Shown: positions 23,151 through 34,500, counted from the first letter of the stretch. The stretch: 64,000 nt of DNA from Cryptomeria japonica (GCF_030272615.1 NC_081405.1:157593954-157657953), one strand, 5' to 3'. A program made the numbers and translations. The notes: generated by a model not told the origin, from the letters alone.

Positions 23151-23868
23151 ATATCTTTCATCCCTGAAAATTTGGAAAAAAGTTGCGAGGACCGTGTGCA
23201 CTCCGAGCGCCATCGTCCCCGACATTTTTTCCGAAATTTCGGGAGCTAGATCTTACTGTATTTTCCTGCTAAAATCCAGAATTTTGGCTGATTTCATCAA
23301 ATCTAAAACTTTCAAAATTACAGTCAAAGTTGGTCTTGTGATTGCTTGGATTAAGGCTTCTAAACATTCAAAAATCATTGAAATTGAAATTTTGTGTCAA
23401 AATTGTGTTCTTACTGTCCTAAATCTGAAAAGTGTGTTTGCATTCATTAACAATTTCAGTGCTTTATTCAAATTCTTGCAATTCGTGACTTTTGAAATTA
23501 AGTGCTTAATTACAACAACTTTAATTTCCGCTTTCAAAATTGAATTTTGCGTGAAATTGAGTCAATTTTTAAATTTCAAAACTTGCATTGCTTTTGACAT
23601 TCTCTCTAAAATCATAAAATTCAAAATTTCGGTTTCCCTCTCTTTTTTTCAAAATTCAAATTTCGCATTTTTCGACAATCTGGGTAGGGTTCAATTTTGA
23701 GATTGCAACTTTAATTTGGCCTATCAATAGATCGTAAAATCACTCAATTTTTTCAGATTAGCTCTAAAATCATCATATCTTTCATCCCTGCAAATTTCGA
23801 AAAAAGTTGCAAGGACCGTGTTGCACTCCGAGCGCCACGGTCCCGGACATTTTTTCCGAAATTTCGGG
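23151..23868 (+). repeat. Direct repeat pair in leader of gag-only element
   Basis: About 95 bp starting at ATCTTTCATCCCTG and running through a TTTTTTCCGAAATTTCGGGAG stretch occurs at about 23151-23246 and 23771-23868 with roughly 90% identity by eye. The 520 bp between them are T-rich and non-coding in appearance, although one 248-aa open stretch (22954-23700) crosses the first copy. That stretch shows no known domain. Confidence 0.75.
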
Positions 23869-23970
23869 AGACTGTCGTGATTGCATTTAACAGCTTAAAT
23901 CCAGAAGATTGGCTGATTTTACTGAAAATTGCTACCTCTAAAATCAAAATCTTCTCTCTCTTTCTAGTGC

Positions 23971-26900
23971 ATGAGTTTTACAACAATAAGCCCTACTTAC
24001 ACTATTCCCGTTAGACGAAGCCTGAGAATTAAGTCTTTCCGAGGTTTAATTACCGAAGAGATGGAACCTAATTTGAATAGCCTTTTTAACGAGGACATGG
24101 GTAATTCCTCTAATCCTCCTAATGATGAAGAAGCTCTCCATGAGGTTTCTGTAGAACAACTTTCGAAATTGGATAACCAATTTGACGATTTTCGACAATG
24201 GATGTCTCAAGAATACCCCGATAGTCAAGCTCTTCCTTTAATTGAGGGTCTAAAACGTATGCTTCAAAGTGATAAGAATGGAATTGATATTTTGCGTGGT
24301 ATTGCACACATTGTGGATTCGAATGTGATGCCTATGAAGAGTTGTGCCGAATCTTTAGGTTATACACAACCTCCTACTCAAGCCAATCATTCTATTCCTT
24401 TGATGACTTCTATTGCTAGCATACCTACCTTTACATCAAACATAATGGCTACTTCTACACAAGACATTCCTCCTGTGATCACCAGTCATGGGGGCAATCC
24501 TTCTTCTTCAATTAACCCTCTTCCTTCATTTAATCCAACTTCTTCATTCATTCCTTCAATGAGTGTCCCTATTATATCTCCACAAATGAACGTGATGCAA
24601 GGGGGCAATTCATTTAACCATTCCATTCCTCCTTGTAGTGTTCCTCTTGTCCAATCATCCCCTATAATTGACTATCATAGAGTCCCACCACCTTACTCTT
24701 TGCCTTCTTTCAATAACATAACACCTCCATCTCAATCTAACACATCTAATATGAATTCTTCGACTGAAGCGACCATTAACAATCTTGCACAAACTGTCTC
24801 TTCTTTACAGCAACAAATTGCCTCTATGAATCAATCTAAGTTTAGTGTGCCCACATTTGACGTTGCGAGCCCACTTTCTCTTGACATTGTCCGAGCTATT
24901 CCCCCTAAACATGTTGAAATTCCACATTTGGAACTTTATAATGGTAAAGGAGATCCTCTAACACATGTTAAGACTTTTCAAACAATTTGTACTGATTTTG
25001 CTTATGACCAAAGGTTGCTTGCAAAACTGTTCACTAGAACATTAAGAGACAAAGCCCTACAATGGTATTGCTCGTTGCCTTCTTATTCTATTACTTCTTT
25101 CGAACAACTTGCAAATGCTTTCATTCAACAATTTCAAAACAATATAAGTCCTAAAGTTACTTTGATTGATTTAATGCATTGTAAATAAGGTGTTAAAGAA
25201 AAAGTGACTGATTTCATTGGTAGATATAAGCATTTGTATGCTCAAATTTCTTTTCCAGTGCCTGACAATGATATTCAAAGAATCTTTATTTCTAATTTAC
25301 AAAAAGATATTCGAGACAAACTTCTGTTTTCTGAGTTTACTTCTTTCCAACAGTTGTGTGCAACTCTTCACAATTATCAACTGACTGTGAGTCAAATGGA
25401 ACAATCACATCCTATGGCTCCAAGTGATAAGGGTGATAGCAGTCAACAACCATTTGGGAAGTTTAAACCGAACAGAGATTCCATCAAATTCAATGAAAAC
25501 ATCATCAACAACAATGTGAATGCAACATCAGGTGTGCCTCCTATTTCTAAATTTTTCAAGAAAGAAAGAAAGTATACTCCTTTGAATGAATCATTGCATA
25601 GTATTATGAATAAGTTATTGGAACAAAATGTGCTTACTCTTCCTCCTATAAGACAAATTGATCCTGCAAAGATTACTTCACCTTATTTTGATAACAAAGC
25701 CTTTTGTCAATTTCATCGTCAGCTTGGGCATGATACTGAAAAATGTTTTTCTTTAAAGGGTAAAATTCAAGATTTGATTGATAATAATACTATTTCTGTT
25801 TCTGGAGTGAATGATAAAGGCAATACATCTGTAGCTCCTCCTAATCAAAATCTTTAGATTTTCACTGATCCATTACCTTCTCATACTTCTAATGCGATTG
25901 AGGCTAATGATTCCTCTCTTTCATCTGATGGTCCTGTGTCTATGACTCCGAATGTGATTAACTTTGTAGAGCAGCAAGAAAACCCTAAAGAACCTTCCAT
26001 CACATTTGATTCCAGTGAAACCATTAGGGCACCTGATGGTCCTTTATATATAGTTGCAAAAGTCAAGAATACACCTTGCCGTGGAGTGCTTATTGATCCT
26101 TCGTGCATGGTTAATGTTATTACTGAAGAATTTCTTTTTACTTTGCAATTGAATCAAGTGATATATGACAAAACAGATGTGATTGTGAAACTATTTGATG
26201 CATTTTCTTCTCCTGCAATTGGTTCTATTACATTGCCTATTGAGGTCCATAACAAATCCCTTGATGTGAACTTTGCTATTATTCCATCTTCCGAACAATT
26301 TCGTGTGAAGCTTGGCTATCCTTGGCTATCTTCCATGAAAGCTATTGCTTCTCCTATTCATAAGTGTTTGAAATTTCCCCATAATGGTGAAGTTGTTACT
26401 GTTAATCATAGTCTCTTTAAACCAGCTGAAAGAACTTCTAGCGTTCCTATTGATTACTTTTGGCCTAAACAATTCCAATCTCTTCTTCCGCGAAGTGATC
26501 ATCTTTTCAAATATTATCAAAAATGGAAAACAGATATGATCCTATCTTTAAGTGAACCTAGAACACCTAAACTTGACATCCCTATCATTCTTGAGAAGGA
26601 AGTTCTTCCTTTGAAAGATAAAACTAATGTCTTTCCTCAAGAAGATTCCCAACCCATCCCTATGGATGTGACTATGTCTATGCCTAATAAACCTTCTAAA
26701 AGTAGACCTATACCTCCTCGTCATGATGGACTTGGTCTTCTTCCTAAACCAAAAATTCCTCCTTTATATGGAGCAGTTCCTCCTCCTTCTTTTTATAGAG
26801 AGAAGAGACCTTCTTCTTCTCCTATTATCCAGCCTAAGAGATCACAACCTAAACACCCAAGTGATAAGGATGAGAACATTCCTCCTCCTCAATCTTCTCC

Positions 26901-27399
26901 ACTTCCTACTAAGACTAGACGAAATCGTTCTGCATGCGAACGTCGATGAAAGCGTCATCTTAGAGCTCAAGCAGCTGCTTCTCAAACTTTGCAATCTCTA
27001 AAAACACCTTCAACAAGCATTATTCCATTTTCTCCAAAATCTCCAAAACATAAGATGCATGATGGTCTTGATCCTGTGCGAATTAAAGACCCTATTTTTA
27101 TAAATCTTGATGATGATATAGATGAAAATGTTATTCATGATGAAAATGCTACTTCTCCTCTTGCTTCTGATAGTGAATATGAACTTGTTGATATTGATGA
27201 CCATTTATCTAATGAATTTTCTAAAGCACTTATCCTAGCTCCTAGACAAGAACAATGTGGCTTGGAACATGAACATAGCCCTTGTTTGGATCTTGTGATA
27301 GCTCCATCTGCTGTGTTGGATGTTCCTCCTCTAGCGTGTTCCCTGCCTTCCCGAAACATTGATCAGCAAGATCGGGGGGTAGATGACGTGCTAGACTAG
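23971..27399 (+). pseudogene. Gag-protease polyprotein with three nonsense codons
   Basis: From ATG 23971 (TAG two codons upstream) one frame runs 1143 codons to TAG 27397-27399, broken only by TAA 25186-25188, TAG 25855-25857 and TGA 26947-26949. Around residues 320-480 is the retrotransposon Gag core, with ALQWYCSLP and LANAFIQQFQNNI. A C-x2-H-x4-H-x4-C knuckle follows near residue 580 (FCQFHRQLGHDTEKC). A retropepsin-like domain starts near residue 690; its active-site region reads LIDPSCMVNV instead of D-S/T/G-G, so catalysis is doubtful. The C-terminal third is proline-rich and acidic without a known domain. No pol domain follows. Each stop is one C-to-T step from a Gln or Arg codon (CAA, CAG, CGA). 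Confidence 0.9.
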
Positions 27400-28130
27400 T
27401 TACATTAGCATAGCAGATTCTCTCCTCCTCTCTTGTGTTACTTCTTCTATATGTTATTCTCATTCTTCTATTTGTTGTCCTTAGTGTTGTCTACTTGAGG
27501 ACGATGCAAAGCATTGAGATCTCTCGATCTCTCTCATGTTGACTCAAAAGACACATGTGTTCCCTTCTTCTAGGTGACCTTCCTTGATTGGGGAATGAAG
27601 AACAATTATGCATACATACATATGATATATATACATGACTTATCATACAGCATACTGACCCCGAGGAAAGTGAAGTCACCTCGTGCTTTGTGTTTTGTGT
27701 CTATTATCCTTGGGCTTATCTCACACTTGGGGGCTAAATCCTTGCGATAACGTGCTCCTTTCCCTTTTCATTTTCTTATATGTATCACTACCTTAAAGCA
27801 ATCACCCCCGGTGAGGCGTGTGCGATCGCTTTAACGTAGGGGGGCATACATCCCGTTCATATCTTTTCAAGATACTTGAAAATTTCTTGGCGAACTTAGC
27901 TTTGCCTTGAAAATTTTCGGTATTCCTTTTGCATGACTCATAGTGAGGGAACCTTACTACTGACAGTCATGGTTCTCCCTCGTGATCTTCCCTTTTACTT
28001 TGTCAATCGAAGTCGTAAGATCCTTAGTCCACTGGGGGCTTGGTGTGTCTTGCCTCCTTGACGTGGTGAAAGTCTTTCAATGATTGTTCCTTGTACTTTA
28101 CCGGAAGTATGAGCATACATACTCCCGCTA
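27400..28130 (+). other. 3' untranslated part of gag-only element
   Basis: About 730 bp between the gag-protease stop and the purine tract. No coding domain is visible, which is the evidence that pol is absent. It contains repeated TGGGGGC motifs. Confidence 0.7.
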
Positions 28131-28144
28131 AAGTGGGGGCTAAA
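28131..28144 (+). other. Polypurine tract of gag-only element
   Basis: AAGTGGGGGCTAAA directly precedes the 3' LTR and would prime plus-strand DNA. A near copy (TTGGGGGCTAAA) lies at about 27736-27747, and other G5-6 runs occur at 27839 and 28032. Confidence 0.65.
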
Positions 28145-29405
28145 TGTAGCATCCTAAAATTGCGACACTTGCAATTTCGACTGCATTTCGGTCTTCATGA
28201 TGGTGACGCAACACGCAACCTGAATGGAGACCCCGAAACCTGATTACGACACTGAAAACTGCATTTTTCAAGCACCCTGGCCTGAACCTCCTTGCACCCT
28301 GCTGTCCCGGGAGGTGGGACCAGAGCGCCCAGCGCCCTGGTCCTTCAGGACCAGGGTGCCCAGCGCCCTGGTCCCCCAGGACCATGGCGCCCAGCGCCCT
28401 GGTCCCTGGGTCCTATTTTGGGCCCGGTCTCCTTTGGACTTCGGGTCTTTTTGTTTGCAATTTGGAAAATAAACTTTCCTGGTCGGCCTAAGGTCGGGAA
28501 AATCAGTCTATCAGCCCTAAATGACAAGTATATAAACTACATTTTCCTCTTTCATTCGATATGATGGAAAAGGCGTGGAAACTATACTCAAGCATTCAAG
28601 CATTCAAGCATTCCTTCAAGCAATTGATCATTTCAAGTCTCCATTCAAGGCTAAGTGTTGCATTCAAGACAAGGATTCAACCATTGAAGAGGAGATCACT
28701 TACAACATACTACTACAACATACAACATACAACATCTATACCTTCGCACATAAGGATACAAACATCCTTACAACAAGGTATTAGTACTTGTTTTACATTA
28801 CAGTCATTTACATTTACAGCACTTGCTCATTTCTTGGTTAATTCCAAAACCGGGGTTTGACCTAAAGGCAAACCCCTAATCCCTAACCCCCCAATCGTCT
28901 TCGCTTTTCTGTGTGTAGGTTGCAGGTACGCGGCTGAAATTGAAGATCTGGAATCCTTGTGCAGAGACAAACAGATCCCCCTTCGTTTCGCGGATTTTTC
29001 GAAGGACCGTGGCGCCGGGCGCCATCGTCCCGACAACTTTTGCTCAAATTTGCAGGACAACGCCGTATCGACATTTCACTGCTAATTCCAGGTCCGCAGC
29101 TTCATCCTATATCCCTATCTCAGTTTATAAGCGAATCTTTGTCACTTTCTATGCATTCCTAGCCTAATTCTTCTATGCACATTCTTTACAAAAGAGGGTA
29201 GCCTTGCTTTCTTAACCCTTGAAACTCATTTAACATCCAATCTTGCATTGCGTGGGATTGGATCTTGTGGGTTTCAACCCCTCTTTTGAATGTAAAGTCT
29301 CTCCCCTAAGTGAAAACCATCAACCCTAGTGAATCTCCCTTCTCTCTCCTTGGAGTTGGAAGAGGGGAGAGCAACTAGGGTTCGATCGCGATTTTCCGCT
29401 TTACA
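28145..29405 (+). repeat. 3' LTR of gag-only element
   Basis: Nearly identical to 21566-22795. It is 31 bp longer because the CAGCGCCCTGGTCC...-type unit has one extra copy (units at 28330-28360 and 28361-28391, then a partial one). The remaining differences are almost all transitions. Confidence 0.95.
28529..28537 (+). promoter_or_regulatory. TATA box of 3' LTR
   Basis: TATATAAAC, the exact counterpart of 21919-21927. It could drive transcription rightwards, towards the quinone reductase gene whose first exon is 3 kb downstream (inference). Confidence 0.55.
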
Positions 29406-29410
29406 CAAAC
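29406..29410. repeat. TSD of gag-only element, right
   Basis: CAAAC, identical to 21561-21565. Confidence 0.85.
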
Positions 29411-30253
29411 ATAAACCAATATTCTAATATAGTATAATCTTTTATAAAAAAATACATTAGACATGATTTAAATTTGAAGAGCTCATTAAAATTATATTCA
29501 TTATTTTAATCTTTAATTTTGATAAATATAAAAAAAATATAATTAAAAAATATATCCTTAATGATGTATAGAATAATTTTTATAAAAATTAAAAGTCATA
29601 GATAAAAAAAATATTTTAATTAGATAAACCAAACTATCAGCTTTGTTTAGTCATTAAGTGAAGCAACATATGCTCATTTGTCATGTATTTGTCTACTTTG
29701 TAGTTATGTACTAATCAATGCATGATGTTAGCTTTACAGACTAAATTAATGAAAAATAAATAAAAATGGTAAGCCAATACTTTTCTTTCATATAAATTAA
29801 CAAGACTTATATATGACATTTTAAAATCATAAAAAATACATGATAAAATGTATAATTTATATATAAATTACCTTGGAGCTAACAATCAATTGAGTACACT
29901 CGAACCCAAGACCTCCCATGTAGGAGGCTCATAGCTAACTGTTGCATCATGGAGTCATGCCCATAATTTTTAAATATATTACATGTACATAAACAGTTCT
30001 TATTTTAATTTCTTTTTCATTTTATATATAATAATTTTTTCAATATATTAAAAATTTTGAATCAACAATATTGAAAAAATGTCTAAAATAAATTTGTGAA
30101 AATATAATGAATGACATTATATTATGAAGTGTTGATCTATTACAACATTTCAATTAATTATGAAGATATTTTAAAAATAGAAAATCCAAACATCTTATTT
30201 GAAGAAATTGACATCAAGAAAAATTTACAAACATTATAAAATTTGATCTCCTA
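29411..30253. other. Very AT-rich spacer
   Basis: Strongly AT-rich DNA with no ORF of note. The only recognisable item is the tRNA-like stretch at 29885-29965. Confidence 0.6.
29885..29965 (-). other. tRNA-like / SINE-head-like fragment
   Basis: The minus strand has GGTTCGAGTG (B-box-like), a CCTCC/GGAGG stem where an anticodon arm would be, and GCAACAGTTAGC (weak A-box) at tRNA-like spacing. Acceptor and T stems do not pair well, so it is not an intact tRNA. It could be a tRNA-derived SINE head or a tRNA relic. Confidence 0.35.
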
Positions 30254-30573
30254 TCTCCCATTAAGATTTATATACTAAGGGAGAGGGCCCTATAGTGGAG
30301 TGAGGTTCAATAGTAGGGATGACGATGTGACACTCTCCCATTAAGACTTGTATACTAAGGGAGAGGGCCCTATACTAGAGCGGGGTCCAATAGTGAGGAT
30401 GGCAGTGGGACACTCTCCCATTAAGACTTATATACTAGGGGAGAGGGCCCTATAGTGGAGCGAGGTCCAATAGTGGGGAAGATAGTGGGTCACTCTCCCA
30501 TTAAGACTTATATACTAGGGGAGAGGGCCCTATAGTGGAGTGGGGTCCAAGAGTGGGGATGACAGCGGGACAC
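30254..30573. repeat. Tandem array, 4 x 80 bp
   Basis: Units begin TCTCCCATTAAGA at 30254, 30334, 30414 and 30494, exactly 80 bp apart, about 90% alike by eye. Each contains GGGAGAGGGCCCTATAGTGGAG or a close variant. An inverted partial copy of that core lies at 31121-31143. Confidence 0.93.
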
Positions 30574-30700
30574 AAACAATCTATAAGTAGAGCACAACAA
30601 GGCCATGCCAATCTTTATCCCAAAAAAGATTCCATTAAATTTGAAAAAGCAACCAATTATGTGATACCACCTCAACACACCAATACACATGACTTAATGC

Positions 30701-31040
30701 ACAACTATGGGTCTTACTTCTTTTTGGGACCATTTTGGACACCTTGGCAAAAAAGACATGTGATGGGATATCATATTTGACCATGTGGACTTGAAACCAA
30801 TTTTTATAAATAAAAGACTTGACATGTAAGTAGTTGTGCAAAATTCAAAGTGATTTGAAATATCTAAGGCAAATTTATGGATCTTACTTCTTTTTGGGAT
30901 CATTTTGGACACATTGGCAAAAAAGGCAGGTGATGTGGTATCATATTTGATCATGTGGACTTGAAACCAAAAATTTAAAATAAAAGACTTACATGTAAGG
31001 AAGTGTACAAAATTCAAAATGATTTAAAATATCTAAGACA
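30701..31040. repeat. Tandem duplication, 2 x 170 bp
   Basis: A 170-bp unit around TCTTACTTCTTTTTGGGA (30712 and 30882) and CATGTGGACTTGAAACCA is present twice, with a third partial copy of its end (CAAAATTCAAAATAATTTG) at about 31070. With the inverted core at 31121 and the 80-bp array at 30254 it may form one non-autonomous element of about 900 bp just upstream of the quinone reductase gene. No transposase is present. Confidence 0.8.
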
Positions 31041-31331
31041 GATTTTAAAAAGCATTAAAAAGCAACATACAAAATTCAAAATAATTTGAAATATCTAAAT
31101 AAGAAGGCCGAAGTTAAGTGCTCCACTATAAGACCCTCTCCCCGACTCCATCCCATATTATTAAAATCGCCATTCATAAATACCACCTGAGTTAATAATA
31201 AAAAAAGCAGGGGAAAAGACGTAGGAAACCATTAAAAAATGCTCTTATATTGTTGGACTATTCATGGCCATTCCGATCATTGTATCAAAGTTATCTTGCA
31301 CGCAACGAATCATAGTGTCACCTAAATAAAA

Positions 31332-31338
31332 TATAAAA
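31332..31338 (+). promoter_or_regulatory. TATA-like box of the quinone reductase gene
   Basis: TATAAAA lies 197 bp upstream of the start codon, giving a plausible 5' UTR of about 165 bp. No other TATA motif lies closer in a good context. Assigned by position only. Confidence 0.5.
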
Positions 31339-31534
31339 CCCGTAACGCCGGCAGAAAATAACGCCAATTTCGCTGTTCACCAAAAATATGTTTAAAAAAA
31401 AATTAGAATCAGATAACAATCAGTGGTTTTACAACTGTTAAATCCAGTTTAACGCTGCCTGGAAAACAACCCTTCAAATTCGGCCCATCTGCTGGATCAA
31501 TTGTCGCTGATTTCAGTAAGGAGAGTATCCCGAA

Positions 31535-31557
31535 ATGGCTACCAAAGTTTACGTCGT
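31535..31557 (+). CDS. FQR1: Quinone reductase exon 1, coding part
   Basis: Encodes MATKVYV plus two bases of the next codon; donor GTAAGA at 31558. The context CCGAAATGGCT is a good plant start (G at +4). Confidence 0.88.
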
Positions 31558-34500
31558 GTAAGACATTTAATCGCCCTTTTTTCCTTCTGTGCTGTATATT
31601 TTGTGTATATATATCAAGCCTTATCCATGCATCCGATCGACGCGTCAATTTGTAATTCTGCTTTGTTAAAATGCGTTTTCAGAAGTCGTTTGTGTCATAT
31701 GAGAGGGAATTCTAAGTTTTTAAAGTTCGATCTACCATGGCAGTTCTGAATTTTTTTTATTTTGAATTGTTTAATTGAATCTTGATGGCTTCGTGATCAA
31801 AACTGAAAAATTGTTATGTCAATCTGAATTACATGCCTAGAGTGCCAAATTCTTCAATCAATTATCAATATTTTAGCAGGTCGGGAGCTAAAAATCCTTG
31901 GGATTATCGTATTTAGTTAAATTTTGGTAGTCGCTTGTTAGAATACCAAGGAGTGAACATATAAAGACAATCTTCAGCAATAGGTCGCCAAAGTCTCCTA
32001 CCACTTGTTATGTTGGCGAAATCCTGCGACTGGTGTTAGTAGGACCAATGCAAATAGTATATTGCAAAGATGTCTAGAAATTCTCTTATCTTTTGTTCAG
32101 GATTAAGTGTAGTAGTACAGGGTATTTTTTATGGAATGTTTTATTCATGTTGCATTGAATTGTAATGTTCTTCTGGGATCAATTGCATAAAATGATTATG
32201 TTCCAAAGTTTGAGGGATCCCAACTGAACCCATCATCAGGTAAAGGATTAAGGCAGTTGATCCTAGGAGAGCATTGCAATTCTTTAAATTTTCTAGGATT
32301 TTGGGCAAAAAGGGTTCCTTTAATTCTACTAGACTGTGAGTACACCAGGCATGATTGTGTGGTAAAGTTGGAATCTCATCACAATGATTGTCCGGTTCAA
32401 ATTTCCACGGGAGCAGATAGGAAGTGTAATATATTGAGTCCCCATTTGTGTGGCAATGGCTGAGGGCCCTTCAACTCTCTATTCGTCCATCAAGATGAAA
32501 AACTGTGCACATTTTTACACAATTTGTCAATCAAGAAATTAAAACTGTGCATATTTTTTAGGTCCCAGTGTAGCTTGGGCTGATGAGATCCTATTTGTCG
32601 AAGAATTAACCATCTATATATGTGACAAAATCTTGATCCCTTAAATTTTTTCTGTGTATGCTATATAGCCAGATGTATGAACCTGTTATGACATTCTCAT
32701 TCAGGCAGTGGAGGGGTGTACCGTGGTTATCTCAGCGGGTGCCTCTGAGAAGCATTTGGAGCAATTTCAATGAAATGGTCCCATGAAATATGAAATTTCT
32801 TCTGTAAATTTTAAGAGACCGCACTTGGAGCTGTAATTAGAAAATTAATTACAAAAAGATCACTACACACAAGTTGTCATTTGGAAAGTAGTCTTACTTA
32901 CATATCTGAGGGGGAGCTGCAAAGTTCCAGCAACCCTGTCTCTACTGGTTGCTTGAGGTTTAACTTTAAGGACAAGATTCTAGTTTTTCCTATTTCCCGT
33001 TTCATAGGTTTCTTGGGCATCCCATGCAGGAGAAAGAGAGGTGTAGACCACTCCATAGGATGGCATCCTCATCCATTTTTTCTTTTTTTGAACAACATAA
33101 TATTTTTCTCCTTGCTGCATTGAAATCAATCTGACAGGCTGGTATGTTAAACTCAGTCTGAGCAGTAGTACACCATGCTCCCCCAGGTATGTTTCCAAAT
33201 GTGGACAGATTTAAAAACATCACTCTATGATGTTTCATATCATCCTGTTGTGCCAGTCTCCCAGAATCCTTCCTCATGAATTTTCTTCTTTGGTGACATT
33301 TGAAGAGTTTTTTTAAAATCATGTATACCATAGAAGCAGATTGTGAAGGGCTCTTGTCTGAGTTTCTTGATTATGGAGTGGGTTCACTGGCCTTTTCTTT
33401 TGGTAGAGCTTTCTAATTAACTTGTATGCTTGGGCTCCTGCCCTCTTGGTCTTATCATATCTTTCATCCCATTCACAAGTCAAAAAACAGTTTAAACACA
33501 AATAATTACAGAACTCTTATGATTGGACACATGTCTACCAAATTTTATGCAGTTGGTAGGATATGAAACTGTCTGAGCACTTGAAGTGTGGTCACCTCAG
33601 AGCGATGGCTAAGGCAGGCTTCAAAAGAGACTTTCAGACTACTACTACATGTTTACCATCTGGCTCGCAGTGATATTTTAAAGTTTTTTTTTTTGGCTTC
33701 AAGAGGGCCTTTGACTTTTTCCCAAGACATCTATTTTTTAGGGGCTATGCTCTATTTTTTAGAGGCTATGTGCTATAAGTGTGTCAGAAATATTCATTAC
33801 TGCCACCATAAGGCTTTACAAAAATTTTGGACTCCTCATGGACTCTCTAATGTCATCAAGACTTAAGTACTATTGGTGTCCAACAAGGATGCCTACACTT
33901 ACTCAGTTATTAGCAGAGATATCACGTCTTTAAAAGATGCAGACACTTACACAGTTGTTAGCAAAAATATCATGTCTTTAAAGGATGTAGACTCTTTTTA
34001 GGATTTAAATTGACAAGCTAAAGGACTTTCTTTGGCAGAAAATTCATGTTGATGATAGTGGTAATTGTGCATCATGTTCTAATTTCTTATAAGGCATACT
34101 AAATTAAATCTGCCTTTACATCCTTTTATACATAAGGCATTGGTAAAAGTGCATTTGGCTGTCATTCTACCTGTATCAGAATCACTACCAACATCTTTGA
34201 ATTTAATGTTCATTACTAAATTATTATCGTTTCAGGTACTATTCAATGTATGGACACGTGGAGAAGCTTGCAGAGGAGATAAAAAAGGGTGCAGATTCTG
34301 TGGAAGGTGTAGAGGCTACATTATGGCAGGTTTGCTTTCTAAAACAGTTCTGTTTTATGTTTCATACAAGAAATTATTGGAAAGCAACACAATGTTTGCA
34401 AGTTAAGTGCACTGTAGGACAAAGTTTAAAAGTCAATTACAGTGTACACTATGATCCTCTCATGGAATAAGAAGCCAATCATATGTTTTGTTGCAAGTGT

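Larger units (their letters stand above)
21738..23843 (+). repeat. Dispersed GGACC...GCGC/GCGC...GGTCC hairpin modules
   Basis: Modules of about 27-31 bp, starting GGACC(A/G) and ending in (G/C)(G/A)TCC, each with inner GCGC or GGCGCC arms, occur at 21738-21764, 21769-21795, 22394-22420, 23189-23218 and 23813-23843. They recur in the 3' LTR (three in the upstream part, one near 29004). Each is a near-perfect inverted repeat of 12-13 bp arms. The two leader copies sit in a longer direct repeat (about 23151-23246 and 23771-23868). Confidence 0.8.
21566..29405 (+). mobile_element. Complete gag-only (TR-GAG-like) Ty3 LTR retrotransposon
   Basis: It has two LTRs (21566-22795 and 28145-29405), a primer site, a leader, one gag-protease frame and a G-rich purine tract before the 3' LTR, flanked by identical 5-bp duplications CAAAC (21561-21565 and 29406-29410). 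Total length is 7840 bp. The 745 bp between the last stop (27399) and the 3' LTR hold no reverse transcriptase, RNase H or integrase, so the element depends on proteins from another element. Gag, knuckle and protease resemble those of the Tat element at 1-7099 in layout and in short motifs, which suggests a Tat-like helper. By hand count the LTRs differ at about 15 bases in 1230 plus one 31-bp unit. Confidence 0.93.

Noticed and set aside
22954-23700. 248-codon frame in the leader of the gag-only element
   Set aside because: Low-complexity Phe/Lys/Ile-rich product of AT-rich DNA; it crosses the leader repeat and has no domain. Weak possibility of an extra element ORF.
31501-31749. 82-codon frame across exon 1 of the quinone reductase
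   Set aside because: Different frame from MATKVYVV, and it reads into intron 1 past a good GTAAGA donor.
33002-33331. 109-codon minus-strand frame in intron 1
   Set aside because: No recognisable domain or motif, no TE context; treated as chance, though a decayed repeat protein cannot be excluded.
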